From Neopestalotiopsis rosae (Eukaryota; Ascomycota; Sordariomycetes; Amphisphaeriales; Sporocadaceae), in assembly GCA_023078685.1 (NCBI GenBank), contig JALGAS010000006.1, forward strand, positions 3,782,001 to 3,846,000: a DNA stretch of 64,000 bases, written 5' to 3'. Shown one piece after another: positions 9,389 through 24,277 of the stretch. A model generated the notes under the pieces. That model was not told the DNA's origin, ran no database searches, and saw only the letters and a program-made list of their open reading frames with translations. A program made the position numbers and the translations under genes. How positions within the stretch are numbered: position 1 is the first letter of the stretch; each line of letters begins with the position of its first letter.

Positions 9389-10919
9389 TCATAGTTTGAG
9401 TCCCATCTTCGGCGTCTCTGGCTTCTTCTCAATCGCTTCCAAGGCGAGCCTCCTCAGCTCCTGGATCGTAAAAGGGCTCAGGGCCTTGATATCAATCTCT
9501 GACTCCTCACAAGTCTTTGCCTTGATCAGCGTGTACTTTGAGGCGACGCTCGCCGGCTTGTCCACCACAGCCGTCATAAAGCCGGCCATTTCGTCGAGGC
9601 ACTTGCGGGACCCGGGAATCTGCCCCAGCAGGTAGGGAAACACGTGAGGCATGGCCTCGTACTCCTCGTACACGACGGTGACGCCGTCTTTGGTCAGCTT
9701 CGAGGCCAGGTACCTGTCCTCGTCCGTGAGGCACTCCCAGCCCGTGCACAGGTAGACGGGCGGCGCGCCCTCCCACGAGTCGGCCAGCTGCAGGTTGGCC
9801 AGTGGGTGCAGGAGGTAGGCGTCGTCCATGTAGATGTGTCGCCGGGGCGGCGAGGTCGGCCAGATGGAGTCGGCGGGCACGCTGAGGGAGAGCAGGTTCG
9901 GCGGGGGCAGGTAGTCCCATTTGATGTTGGTGACCCAGGAGGGCAGACTCTGTACCGCGTCTACCCAGGGGGACAGCAGGGCCAGGCCCGCCGGCAGCGG
10001 CACTTCCCTCTCTTGCCCGTGCCAGGTGATCTTGAGGCCCTGGCGCCGGATTTCGAGTATCGTTTGCAAAAGGGCAAGACTGAGGCCACCTCCGGCGCTG
10101 AGCAAATTCTGTTAGCTGGCTGTACACCCAAATTGTACCGTATCATTCGAAACCTTACCTGTCACCGCTAAACACGATATCAGAGGCTGGAACTGGTTGA
10201 TGAACTGCGCCGGGCGGAGGGTAGATCAATGTAAAATACGACACCAGTGCGTCAAGTATAGCCGAAGGAAATGGATGTTGCGGTGCCAGTCGATACCGCA
10301 CCGAGTAGACACGGCCCTTTGTAAGCTTTGCAATCTTTTTACACAAGGGACGATATGATGCCGGGTCCAGGAGATAATATGCGCCTCCGTGCAGATGGAG
10401 CACCGTGAGATTGCTCTTGACTTCCTTCATCATTTCGACGTACTTGTCCTGCTCGGAGACGTTTGGCGGTTTCGCGCTCGTCGCCGCCGCGGCTCGGTAG
10501 CCCATCCACTCTGCCTCGACCGACACGAGCTCCGGGACCCTGCACTTCTCGTCGGCCGCAACCAGATCCTGTTTGGTGCCGCCCACGGCTGCCATGAGAG
10601 CATCCCTGATGCTCGTCTCTGGTGGGATGCCCGACGAGACCGTACTGACCCATATCCTGCCTTGCACGCCTGGATCCTTGACAGTCGTGGCCTGCAATTT
10701 TGACAAGGGCGACGGCTTGGATTCCGTCATCAAATGTCTGAGGAAAGCGACCGTCAAATCGCTTTTCAAGTCCAGGTACTTTGCCGCTTCCGAAAGATGA
10801 AGAATGTGTAGCAGTGCTACTCTCATCAATAATGGCACTCTTGGGAGTACGACTCGAAGCATTTCGAGTTGACTCTTGATTTGCGCCTGCAATCCATCTT
10901 TCTCTGCTTTTTGGGCCAT
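9389..10919 (-). CDS. HSL-family alpha/beta-hydrolase (esterase/lipase)
   Basis: Two exons, 10159-10919 and 9389-10097, joined across a 61-nt GTAAGG..CAG intron; 489 residues. The ATG at 10919 was used because the longer frame starts with TTG. The oxyanion-hole motif HGGAYYLLDP begins at His177. The nucleophile motif GDSAGGGLS is created exactly by the splice, with Ser254 split between exons, which confirms the intron. A conserved EYEAMPHVF segment near the C-terminus carries the likely catalytic His. This is the hormone-sensitive-lipase class of carboxylester hydrolases. I see no signal peptide, so a cytosolic enzyme is likely. The substrate cannot be told from sequence. Confidence 0.87.
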
Positions 10920-13051
10920 TCTACTGGTTGCCAACTGAACCAGTCAATGCTCGCGATCTCGCGGATGGAGTGTCAGAAAGCAAAAGTATATTGCCACCTC
11001 TATTGGCGCCAGGAAAGGCGACGAAACGAGTTGGTTGCTTGTCTGTCGAACCAGAATACAAGTATTGAAAGAACTAGCAAACTCCCGGGTCGAAAAGAAG
11101 CACAAAAAGGGGGCGAAGGAAAGATGAAGTTATTATTACTATTATTCTAAAATTGGCAGTCTTGAAAAAAAAGTCCATGAAACCATGAAGAGAAGATCGA
11201 GGGGTGGGTATGGACTAGAATTAAGCTTACCTAGGTAATGTACATACATCACCACTACCTATCAGACACCTACCAATTCGTACCTAGGCACAACGGAAAC
11301 GCATCGTATCCCCGGAGCCGTCGGACAATTTTGCAGCGGGAAGGGCAGTTCGCAGCAGTGGAGGGACAAAAAAGCAGCAATGACAGGGCATCTGACATAT
11401 GGTAGGGTGGTAGCGAAAAAACAACAGAGGCCTGATGTAACAGTGAAACGTTTTGCTGTCCAGCCATGGCGATTGTGTTTCGCGCATTCTTGTTGCACAC
11501 ACCATGGAGAAAAGCCTCAATCCCATAGCTTGGGTAGAGGCAATTCATTAGCCAAAAAGTCCCAGGATAGCCTGGCAAGCCTGGCCTCTAGAAAAGGTAG
11601 AAAAGACAAATGATTGGGAGGGAGAGAGCTACTTGTCACTCGGGTCTACCCAATTCATTGGATGAACACATGTCTGATGTGTCTGGCGCACGTTGTTGAG
11701 ACGGACTAAAAGGAAACCGAGCATAGCGAGATTCGTTTTCACCAGACTCGCAATATTGTGCTGAAAGAGGCAATCGTCGCGGGGAACCTCGCTTCGGCAG
11801 GAACCTAAGAGTCTGCCATGTCGGGTCTGTCTAGGTGTGGTCTGGCGTGGGAAGCATGTAGGTTAGGCGTTTGGCGTGTTTGGCGTGCAGCGCAGTGCGT
11901 GCGAGTGCTACGTGCATATGGCTGATGGAAATGACAAGCCGCGGCTGTTGAATTTGGCAGGCATTTGCGGTGCGTCGATCAATGCCCATTCCCAATTCTG
12001 AAATCTGCCATGGTCAGTATGCACAAATACGCATACATATCTTATTTTTCGGATTATGGATATTGCTAATTGTCATCAACTCATGTTTCCGTCTCATTGC
12101 CGTGTAGTTGCTGCTGGGAATCCATGAAACTCATTACTGAAAAATGTCCACTGTAATAATAATGACCCTTGCGCATCTGGGCAATGCTGTTGGGGCCAAG
12201 AAAATGCCGCGAGGAAACATAATTGCCAGTGTCAATATTGAAATGAGTAGAACTCCCCATGTTGAATATCCCCCGGATGGTAACATAACCATGCCAGATA
12301 ACCTTCACTACAAGTTGACTTTGAACAAATGCATGCAATTTCACCCCAGATTCTCTGTTTCGTACAACTTGTCACACTTCTCAATGATTGCACAGAAAAC
12401 ATAAATTCATCGCTAGAGTATTGTCGTGTAGTTTTCCCACTTGCCATGGACGGAAAAATCACACATGCTCGACATGGACCTGGCGTGTTGCGGTCTACTG
12501 TGTACGTACTCGATCCACTGCCCCAGCCGCCACCCCCAAGACCGTTGATGATGGACCCAATTATATTACTACCAAGTGCAGGGTTTAATATAATCGGACC
12601 CAAAGTCGTCGTCAAACCCCAGTCTTCAGCATGTCTGCCTCGAGAGAGACGGCCCGTCACCTCTCACAAATTATACAGTCTTCCGGTCCGCATAACCGGC
12701 CGACATGGCCATAGCCGTTGCACCGACTCAACATGAATATACCGAGAACCAAACAACAAACAAAAGTTACACGCTTTTTCATCCGGCCCCGCGTATAGCC
12801 GCATTCAGAGGACGGCCGATGCTCGTCTACTAACATCCACTGCGAGTTTGTCCGACTGTGGATGATGCTCCACAGTCAAGCGGCCGGGTGAAGTAGGGCA
12901 AGGGATGTCAAGTGCGGTGTCGAATCTCGATAGGTTTCTGAGTGCCGATCAAAGTCTGGTAAAAAAAGGACTCCAATCGATTGCTCACACAATGCTAATG
13001 TAATGTTTGATGATGCGATGAATGACATTACTGGGAAGGTCCTTGGCCAGC
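10920..13051. other. Intergenic stretch, 2.1 kb
   Basis: Lies upstream of the esterase and downstream of PEX14. It contains short TTA-rich and TACCTAGG-type motifs and a small inverted repeat near 12553-12601. The overlapping open frames at 12232-12736 lack good starts and look like chance. No gene is supported. Confidence 0.45.
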
Positions 13052-14182
13052 TCAAGAGCTGCTGCCCGCCTCCTGTTGAGAGCCGCTCCCAGCATCAGCA
13101 TTCGATTTCTTGTTTGCCAGTGCCATCTGCCAGGCTGGGATAGCTGGTTTACCGGCCATGGGCATGCCGCTTCCAAAGGGACTCGACCTGCCACCAAGCG
13201 AGGAAATGTAGTCCTGCTTTGTGGTGTTTGTAGCGGATGCATCGCCGTTTGTCTCCTTCTCCTTTCCAGGCGTTTCCGGAGCTGGCGATGCAGGAACGGC
13301 AGCAGGAGTGGCTGGAGCCGGCGCGTTCACGGGGGCGGATTTGAGGTAGCTTCCACTTCCAGAGGTTGCTGCCGTTGGCGCGGCCGAAGATGCCGTAGCC
13401 ATTCTCTGGCCAATGAGGGCCTTCAAGCTCTTGACCTCGGTTGTGATCTCACGCAGACGACCATCAGTAAAGTCCTTGTTGGCAGTCATATTTTGGGGAA
13501 TAACATCCTTCAAAGACTTCATCTCGTCACGTAGTCGTTCCGTGTCATCTTCTTGTCTTCTCGATGCCGACCTAGTATCGCGGATAAATGTTTCGACTTC
13601 GGAGATGAGTTTGTCGAGTTTCTCGGTTCGCTCTTCTTCGGAAGCCTTGAGTGACTCGGTGTCTTTAGATAGTTGATCCAACGTGGCAAATGCCTTGTCA
13701 AATTGCTCATCGACTGTGGCTTTATCTTGCTCGAGTTTCTCTGGTGTAGGCGGAGCTACCAGAGGGTAGATGTAGCGCTAGATCTTGGTCAGCAAACCTG
13801 CGGGCTCTCAGCGTTGAATGTTGCTGCATACCTTTGTGATTGAATACAATCCGTAACTCACGCCACCAACTACGGTGGCCATGATAAACCAGTCGCGCCA
13901 GTCTCTCTTAGGAGGTGCAGGCGGCGGAGGTTGCCATCCATAAGGAGCTGGTTGTTGATATTGGCCGTAATATGGCTGCTGTGTTTGTGGTCGAACAGGT
14001 GCAGCTACTGCTTGCGTCGCTACACCTGGCGAGCCAACACGTGCCAGAGCCGTATCAATCTCTTCTTGGGTCAAGTTCTTTGATGTAAGAAAAGACACCT
14101 TGCTTTCGACAGAGGACGAGGCGACATTGGGGTCTTGGAGGAAGTTGACCGCCGAGGCCACGATATCCTCGCGGACAGTCAT
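13052..14182 (-). CDS. PEX14: Peroxisomal membrane docking protein Pex14
   Basis: Two exons, 13832-14182 and 13052-13777, with a 54-nt intron (GTATGC..CTAG); 358 residues. The N-terminal Pex14 domain (about 1-50, MTVREDIVASAVNFLQDPNV) binds the import receptor Pex5. A Pro/Gln-rich linker follows. A hydrophobic segment WFIMATVVGGVSYGLYSI (about 96-113) is the membrane-associated part. After the splice come RYIYPLVAPP and a long coiled coil (about 125-220). The C-terminal tail is Ala/Pro/Ser-rich and ends with a conserved PAWQMALANKK-like block. Pex14 with Pex13/Pex17 forms the docking complex for matrix protein import. It is divergent from TRM8. Identification is very secure. Confidence 0.94.
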
Positions 14183-15864
<1,682 letters not shown>

Positions 15865-17475
15865 TTATCTCGAGTATTCACGGTTTGATCTCCATGATCA
15901 GCCCGTGCCGTGGAGCCACTGCGATATGGCTATCAAGAAGTCTGATGATTACTTTGATACGGTCATTATTTACCGTCCATCAGTCGAAGCGAGATCACCT
16001 GACCGGTATCGATACCAGTCATCCGTCCTGTAATAGGGGTCGAATCCATGCATCTCTGATATTCGGCATGTCACCTTGTCACCATAGCTGAAAAGAGGCC
16101 GCGTCGTTATCTTTCAGCAATGCGATAGCATGGCGGCATATACCTACGGTTATCTATCTTGGCCACCGACGAAACAGCCTAGGCTGGGTCCAGATGTCGC
16201 GTTTGGGGGAGTGGAAATCAAAGGCAGTAGAAACGACTAGTGGAAACTTCCGGCCGTTTTTGGGATGGCGTCCAGACTTGGCGCCGATGGTTCCTGAGCT
16301 GAATATAGACACATCGTCTTCTTTGGGGGGGATGACTTACTCATGCCCATGAGATGAGACGACGACGCCAGCACCCGCAATTTGAGCCGTTTCAATCTGT
16401 TAAAAAACGCGAATGTTGCTTGTTTCTCCAGGCGGGCTGGCTATTCTCGGGAGAGTGTCGGGGCCTCGGGCTGAAAGGTTGGAGTAGCTCCCTGTCCGCT
16501 CCGCACTACAGACTAGCGCCTCTCGGCATTCCTCCGCAGGCGGCACCACCGAAGATTATGCCGATACCCGCTTCAAATCAGTTCCAGTTAGTAATTAGTA
16601 TTGGATGTCTTCCGCCTCGTAGCCAGCAACCACAGCTACGACTCTTTGGGACCACGCCATGTCCATGACCAGGGGGGGCCTGGGATTACGATTCAGAGTT
16701 TTATCCCAGCAGGCCTTCCTTGGCTGCCGGCCGCGATCCGCGATTGGTTCAACAGCCGCATTCTCTTAATTTGAGGTCTCGGTTTGAGAGAATTCTTCAG
16801 CTCCTTGGATTCGTTCTCACTGAAACGGGCACCAACTAAAGCCTCTTGCGCTAACCGCTCTATTCATGACGTCCGGCGCAAAATGCTTGGATCAGACCAG
16901 AGTGGTAAGGTTTTCTTAACTCGTCCGGCAAATCTCGTGTGTAAGTGTAGACTTGCATATCACCCTGCTGCATCTCTTTCGGCTCGTCTCGATGCAGGGC
17001 AGGACAAGGGAGAACGCAAAAATGTCGCGTGACAGGATGCAACAATATGAGTTGATTATCGTAGGTCCGACTTTCTCTTCATCTCACAGGCTCATTATAC
17101 TGGACAAGTGGAACTCCCCATGACACAAGCTTCTCTTCACCAGGAACGATGACGTAGGGTCCACTGAATACCCGTCTCCTTGAAAACTTCTCTCCACGAT
17201 TGTCTCCATATTCCTGACTTGGCAATTTTAGTACGATAAGTAGTCTGGGACTTGTTGGTTTCCCCGATGTGAGGCCTCGTGTGTGTATCTATGTCCCTGT
17301 CGGCCTCGTACTCGCCAAGCTGCCCAGCATTCTTTTGTATAAACCCTCGTTCTTTCCTCTCTGGTTTCACAGAGTTTCTCCTTTTCTTTCGGATTTCTAT
17401 GGTGGAATTCGCCTCTCACGCCCTCAAGAACATTGACGACAACCATACGAGGCATTCTAGAAACTGTCGTTAACC
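15865..17475. other. Intergenic stretch, 1.6 kb, with permease promoter
   Basis: The left part is the TRM8 3' flank. The right part is the promoter of the permease, with a TATAAA at 17338-17343 and GATA-type sites listed separately. No gene is seen in between. Confidence 0.5.
17235..17343 (+). promoter_or_regulatory. Permease promoter: GATAAG site and TATA box
   Basis: GATAAG lies at 17235-17240 and a reverse GATAA at 17056-17060. TATAAA at 17338-17343 is 133 nt upstream of the ATG. GATA sites of this form are bound by AreA-type nitrogen regulators. This is suggestive for an amino-acid permease but not proof, because the motif is short. Confidence 0.4.
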
Positions 17476-19189
17476 ATGGGTCACAAACAGGAGCAAGTCA
17501 ACTCTGCCGACATGGCTCGTGTCGAAGGAGGAAGCGAGTTTGGCTCAGCCGACGAGTTGCTCGGAACTCTTGGCTACACACCAGAACTGTCACGAAATCG
17601 ATCGACTCTCCAGGTTGCCTTCATGTCATTCGTCCTAGCAGCAATTCCCTATGGCCTGGCGACAACAATGTACTATCCTCTAAACGGTGGCGGTCCTGTC
17701 GACATTATCTGGGGTTGGTTGGGCGTCTCCCTCATCATCATCTGCGTGGCCGTTTCTCTGGGAGAGATTACCTCTGTGTATCCAACTGCTGGAGGTGTCT
17801 ATTACCAGACGTGGATGCTGGCACCACCGGCATGGCGCAACCTTGCTGCTTGGATTTGTGGCTGGCTCTACGTTGTTGGCAATGTCACCATTACCTTGGC
17901 TGTCAACTTTGGTACTTCCACGTTCCTCGTCGCCTGTATCAACGTTTTCGAAACATCCGAGGGAGAACCAGTCTTTGCTGGCGAAGCTTACCAAGTCTTT
18001 CTCATCTTCCTGGCAATCACTTTTCTCTGTAATGCAGTGTCCTCCTTGTGCAACAAGTGGCTCCCCCTTCTCGATGTAAGTCGCCCAGTGCCTGTGGTGG
18101 AAATTGGCAGCATCTAATGAATATGAACACTAGACATTTGCCATCTTCTGGACCCTCGCTGGTGTCCTTGCCATTATGGTCTGCGTCCTCGCCATTGCAA
18201 AGAATGGCCACCGCTCCGCCGAGTTCGTTTTCACACACTTCGAAGTCAGTTCCGGATGGATTCCTGGATGGTCCTTCATGATTGGTCTCTTGCAGGCTGC
18301 ATACGCTACCTCATCCACTGGCATGATTATCTCGTAAGCACACAATGGCCCATGGATCTTTGCTACCAGGAACCCGACTTGCTAACTTGGATACCTCAGT
18401 ATGTGCGAAGAAGTCAAGGCGCCCGCCACTCAAGTTCCCAAGGCCATGGTTCTCACCGTCTGCCTCAACACGATCGCTGGTTTCATGTTCATGATTCCCC
18501 TCGTTTTCGTCCTTCCCGACATTAGCGAGCTCGTTGCGCTTGCATCTGGCCAGCCCGTTCCCACCATTATCAAGAGCGCAGTTGGATCGCCAGGAGGCAC
18601 CTTTGCTCTCTTGATCCCTCTGATCATCTTGGCTTTGATCTGTGGTATTGGCTGCACTACTGCTGCTTCTCGCTGCATCTGGGCCTTTGCTCGTGATGGT
18701 GCCATCCCTGGATCTCAGTGGTGGAAGGTGGTCAACCCCAAGCTCGATGTTCCCGTGAACGCCATGATGTTGAGCATGGTTGTCCAAATCATTCTCGGTG
18801 TCATTTACTTTGGATCCTCGGCCGCCTTCAATGCCTTTTCCGGTGTTGGTGTCATTGCCTTGACCACTGCCTACGCTGTCCCCATTGCTGTCAGTCTGAT
18901 TGACCGCCGCGAGACTATCAAGACGGGCAGCTTCTACATGGGCAGATTCGGATTGGTCTGCAACGTTATCTCACTATGTACGTACTCGTGTCCTTACTAG
19001 TCTCCCGTGTGCTGACATTTCCTAGGCTGGTCTCTTCTCGCCATCCCACTCTTCTGTATGCCGTCCTACATCCCGGTGGAGGCTGCAACCATGAACTACG
19101 CCTCGGTCGTGTTCGTCGCATTTACGGCCGTTTCCATCATCTGGTATGTTGCCTGGGGCCGCAAGCACTACAAGGGCCCGCCGACCTAA
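17476..19189 (+). CDS. APC-family amino acid/GABA/choline-type permease
   Basis: Four exons, 17476-18075, 18134-18333, 18400-18977 and 19026-19189; 513 residues. All three introns are 48-66 nt with GTAAGT, GTAAGC or GTACGT donors and CAG or TAG acceptors. A hydrophilic N-terminus (about 1-45, containing the DELLGTLGYTPELSRNRST block) precedes about twelve hydrophobic segments. The family sequence SLGEITSVYPTAGGVYYQ and the intracellular loop SMCEEVKAPATQVPKAM, which is typical of Uga4/Hnm1-like transporters, are present. It should sit in the plasma or vacuolar membrane and carry an amino acid, GABA or choline. The substrate cannot be assigned. It ends WGRKHYKGPPT. GATA sites upstream fit nitrogen control. 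Confidence 0.9.
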
Positions 19190-19252
19190 TTGCTCCTCGT
19201 GTGAGTGATGCCGTGATGTGTGATCGGAGTTGCTCCTCGTGAGAGTGATGCC
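19190..19252. repeat. 23-nt direct repeat in permease 3' flank
   Basis: Copies at 19190-19212 and 19230-19252 are identical at 22 of 23 positions (TTGCTCCTCGTG..AGTGATGCC). The first copy begins directly after the permease stop codon. Confidence 0.75.
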
Positions 19253-20460
19253 ATTGAAGAAGTGAATGGATGCGCGGGTGATATTTGGGTTCGATGCGTT
19301 GCGCGTGATCTTCGCTATGTGAAGTGATGATGGTTTCACGTGTGATATGATCTTTGGCGTGTCACTGACATCAAAGGTACGCCGAGCGATGGATATTGGA
19401 TCAAAACTGGTGGTCGTTGTCTCGAGTTGGCACCCACACATGAGGATGGACGTCTTGGGAACTTACACAGATCAACCCCCGATGAAAGTCAGAATTCTCC
19501 CAACACATCGACGGAAACGAAGAAAACATATACCCCCTCCTGACACTGCGAGCGGGTTTACATCAAGACCACTCGAGTGATCAGTGAGCAAATGAATACA
19601 AACAATGATACCCACATCTGAATGGCTTATAAATATTCGTGACTGCATGTGTACATGTTGGACATGTTCTCATCATGCCTCGAATCTCGATGTATTTTGT
19701 CACTTTTCGACAGCTACATGGAGTCACTGCCAAGAATGTCCGTCAAAAGCCCGTCGCCGATTTGTATGGTATTGACGATGGGCATTTGAAAAATAGATAT
19801 GCCTAGCTGGAGGCTAGAAGTAACTTGGGCACTAGGTTCACTCAAGAAATCTGTCTCGCGCCCACCAAACATAGTAGTCATAAGAATATGTTGCAAAATG
19901 CCACAATTACGGCACGTGGGTCAAGAATATGCTGAACGTTGGTCACGCTTCTTGTGATATGGCTGCGAGGACCAGAGTACTTGGCTCTTGGGCATCCATC
20001 AAGCAAGTACGGTTTTATTCAGAACTTTGTAACAAGAAAACCCAACCATCTTCTTTGTTTAGCCTCGTGAAGTGACAGAAAAGGCCAAGTAGGTAGGATA
20101 GTACACATGTACAAAACAGAATTCCACAATTGATTCACCGCTATGCTCGATTATGGAGTACAAGTGACCTCTCAGTGCCCCACCATCCACTAAAGATAGC
20201 GCCCCAGCCGCTGTAAGTCACCCAGGCGATAAGCCAAGCTGCGACCTAAGCTCCCTGGATTCAAGGTAAATGTAGGTAATACAGGTAATGCATGTATGTA
20301 GTGTGACGACGACCGGCAGCTGCAGTTCTAGTCTCCCAGACAATGACACAACAAACAAAAACACGGCCAAGTCCTTGCTGCTGCTTTCTTCTTCAAGTTT
20401 GATTTCTAGACCCGACGATTTTCCTCATGACGCTCAGCGCCCAATGACGACCGGAATACC
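19190..20460. other. Intergenic stretch, 1.3 kb
   Basis: The permease 3' flank, including the direct repeat, and the promoter of the Mdm1-like gene. No coding sequence is supported. Confidence 0.5.
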
Positions 20461-23400
20461 ATGGTCCTCAAGGGCAGAGACGTCGCCGCCGCCGGGCTCG
20501 TCTGCTTCGTAGCCTGGGGCTACGCCATTGCCTGGGTCCCGGCCCTCCGGTGGGCTGGCTACGCCTTTGTCGCCGGCTGTCTCCTGACCGTGGCCTCGGT
20601 GCTGGCCCTCATCCTCCTCACCTCGCGCGGGGGCGCCGCCTACTACAACAACCACGTGCGACGGAGCCGATCCGCCAGGCCGCCGGCCGTCGAGTTCGTG
20701 GGGCCCCTGGCCTGGCGGAGGGAGACGAGCTCGCTCCGGGTCCGCCAGATATACGAGCCCGCGCCCCTCTACCCGGACTCGCGGCGCATCTCGCACGCCC
20801 TCGACGAACTGCTCCGCCTGATCCTCCGGGACTTTGTCAAGTCTTGGTACGCGCACATTAGCAGCAACCCCGTCTTTGCCAACGAGGTCGACAAGGTCGT
20901 GAGAATAGCGCTGGCCAATATTCGCAGTCGCCTGTTGGACATTGACCTGGTGGACGTGATCACGAGCCGGATCGTGCCCATCCTGACGGCGCATTTCCGG
21001 GACTTTAACGATGCGGAGCGTGCTGTGAGAGGCAGGAAGCTGAACAAGAGCGTGACGGAGACGGAAGAGCTGGATCTGGCCGTGGCCGGGAAATACAAGG
21101 ATGGCAAACTACATGCGGCTGCGAGCCTGGCCTACTCGGACCCCAAGATGATGCAGCAGGAACACTTGCGCAAGATTGTTGCCGGCATACTCCCCAAAGT
21201 GCTGCCACAAAGCATCCTCAACAGCAGGGCCGTGTTGAGCATCGTCCGCGAGATTGTAGGGTGTGCTGTGCTCCACCCCGTCATGACCATGCTGGGCCAG
21301 CCGGATACCTGGAACCAAATCATGGAGAACTATGGCCGGACTATGCTGCAGGATCGATCTACCGTCAAGAAGCTGAGGGCGGCACTGGACACTCACGCTA
21401 GTCCAAACCCCAAGAACCGCGGCAAATCGGTCATGACGTTTCCAAAGCTCTCGCCTGGCGACGGTGAGAGGAGGTTCGAAAAGTGGATTAGGAATATCAG
21501 GAGGGTCAACAATCTCTCAGATGCCAGGAGGTTCAGGAGTGAGGTCGCAAGTCAGCTGAGAAAGGACTCGGAGCAGGAGGGACAGGATCAAGTCTATATG
21601 AGGCGTCTGGAGATGGGCAAGAGATTACTGGACCAGAGAGTGCATCAACTTGCCGCAGGAGGCGATCGAAGACCCATGCCCAATTTTGCGAATCCCTCAC
21701 CACCTTCAGAGAGCTCTCGCCTAGAGCATGCCCGCCTGGCCGACCTGCTGAGAGATACCTCGGGCTTGTCGTATTTCATGGAGTACATGGACAGACAACA
21801 AATGATGCCCCTGGTACAGTTTTGGTTGGTCGTTGACGGATTTCGCAACCCTCTCGAAGACGATGGGCCAGAAAATGAGCAATTACCATCGACACTTCCG
21901 CCCTGGACCAACTCTGACCGCCTCGACCTCGCACAGATAGAACAGGCATACATGTCCAAATCCGAGCTCAAAGTACCGGAATCGTCAAGGAAGGCGATCC
22001 GGAATTTCTTGGAGGCCGGCAGAAGTGCTACTCCTGAGCAGTACTTTAGAGCGAGACGTGCAGTTTTGCGGGCGCAAAGTGTCGTGCTCGAGGAGATGCA
22101 ATCAAAATATTTTCAACCATTCAAGAAGTCCGACTTGTGGTATAAATGTTTGGCATCGGAGGAAGCGTCCAAGAAGGCCATCACCTTGGCTCCACCACCA
22201 CTGCCACCTAGGCGAGACAGTCCGCCCTTGGCCAGAGCATCTACATCATATCAACCGCTCAAACCGGCACCAACTTCTGTGGCAAGGCTGAACCCTCGAC
22301 TAAATGCCCAGGCGAGGCGCGGTCTTTCGGCTACAGACCTGCGGCAGGCTGCTAACGGCAGTCATAGCCCTGATCCTGACCGGCTCATGGGGCGACGCTC
22401 ACTTGATGAGCCGGCTGGTACACCCCTATTTGACGACGATGACCTCGAGCACGACCCAATGGGTGACTCGCTCGCAAGTCTGGACCAGGACCCTACCAAT
22501 CCTGCCCCCGATAATCGGGTAGTGCAGGCCATGGAAGAGGCGCTCAACAATATCATGGAAAACGAACGACCTCGGACAGCCGAGGACCTTCGCGAATCAT
22601 TGTTTGGTGACTTTGGTAATGGGGATGGAACAGCTAGTCTGTTTTCTGGCAACGATAATGATTCGGTACGTGGGTCTTTGGACATGTCACGACCAGGTCC
22701 TTCTTCCTCTGGCAAGGAAGTGGGCAAGCCAAGTCTGTCATCGCTGGGTCTCGTGAGTGCAGCGTCTCGAATTGGCGTCTTTGAAGATAACGACTTATTT
22801 GGCGACGAGGATAAGTTCCTTGCCGAGGATGGAGACGACAATGAAGAAGCAGGCAACCTGGAGGATGAAGTACACGAAGCGGCACCGGGTGATTTGGGCC
22901 TAGCTGAAGCAATCACTGTACTTACCAATGCCATCGACCGACTGGTTGCGCAAGAAGCTGTCCTTGATTCGCTAATGAAGAAGGCGGAATTGACAAACAA
23001 CACGGCCGAGCTACGCATCCTGAGAAAATCCAAAGCAAGTCTCCAGAGAGAATTGAGGCGGAAAGAATTGCAGCGGCAGCAGTATGTCGTCCAAGAGAGT
23101 GACAACAGTCTCTATGGTCGTTCATCCATCAGCATCAAGGCGATTCAGGTGGGCAGGGAAGACGACGGCAAGGAGTTTGCGCTCTACGTTATCGAGGTTC
23201 AGCGTGTTGCCGGCGAGAAAATGCCGGCCGCCACATGGATTGTCACAAGACGTTATAGCGAATTCCATGAGCTGCACCAAAAGCTTCGGCACAGATACCC
23301 TTCTGTGCGAGACTTGGACTTTCCCCGGAGACGGGTCATGATGAAGCTGCAGAGCGAGTTCCTGCGGAAACGCCAGCAGGCGCTCGAGCAGTACCTGCGA

Positions 23401-24277
23401 CAACTTTTGCGGCTCCCCGAAGTGTGTCGATCCCGCGACCTACGTGCCTTTTTGTCGCAGAGCGTCATCAAGGAAGGAGAGGACCTTATCTCGCGCGAAG
23501 ACAAGAAGGACATGATGACTAGATTCTACGATTCGGTGACCGATGGAATGGAGGATATACTTGGCAACATTCCAGTGCTCGATCAGCTATCAGTAGCCGG
23601 CCAGAATCTGATTGCAGCTGCCACCAGCCAGTTGAACACACACATGGTGCCATTGCCTCTGAATGTGGGCGAGGATGCTCTCACGGCAGCCGAGGCGGAA
23701 GCCGAACTCAACGCTTTCGAGAACAAGGAGCTTGAACCCTTTATCAAGCCCATATGTGACATCTTTTTGGAAATCTTTGAGCTCAACCGGGGCAACAACT
23801 GGCTGCGCGGCCGCGCCGTGGTGGTCGTGCTCCACCAGCTGCTGGGCGGCACAGTCGAGCGCAAGGTACGGGACAATATAAAGGTCCTCGTGCAAGAGGA
23901 CGCCATTCTCAAGTACATTGGCCTGCTCAAGGACAGCATGTGGCCCGACGGCGGCGAGCTCAAAAAGTCCAAGGCCATCCGGACCAATGCGGAAAAGGCC
24001 AAGACGAGGCGCGAGGCGGGCCTGATGCTGGCCACGCTTATTCCCGATCTCGCGGGCAGCGTCGTGGGGCGGCTCAATGCCCAGGCTGCGAGTCGGAGGC
24101 TCTTTGCTACCCTCAACAACGAAAGACTCAAGTAAGTTTTCTTTCCCCATCTCTATTGCGGCGTCTTGTCGTCTTGACATGAAGCTCTTATGCTAATGGT
24201 TCCCCCCTAGCACGCATCTGGTGTATACCCTTCTCGATGAGCTGGTCGATGTGATATTTGACATCAAACCAAGATAG
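20461..24277 (+). CDS. MDM1: Mdm1-like sorting nexin (PXA-RGS-PX-nexin C)
   Basis: Two exons, 20461-24131 and 24211-24277; 1245 residues. Two N-terminal hydrophobic segments (about 9-28 and 31-54) form an ER membrane anchor. A PXA domain follows (about 110-290, with DELLRLILRDFVKSWY). An RGS-like domain lies at about 420-565 (LADLLRDTSGLSYFMEYMDR), then a long acidic, Ser-rich linker. A coiled coil (about 820-880) precedes a PX phosphoinositide-binding domain (about 888-1005, RRYSEFHELHQKLRHRYP). The C-terminal nexin domain runs from about 1085 to the end, where exon 2 supplies THLVYTLLDELVDVIFDIK. This is the architecture of yeast Mdm1 and animal SNX13/14/19/25, which tether the ER to the vacuole/lysosome and influence lipid handling. 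It is convergent with the SR/Npl3-like gene. Confidence 0.92.

Noticed and set aside
12232..12736. Overlapping frames with a Gly-rich stretch on the minus strand
   Set aside because: No ATG with suitable context, no splice structure and no recognisable family.
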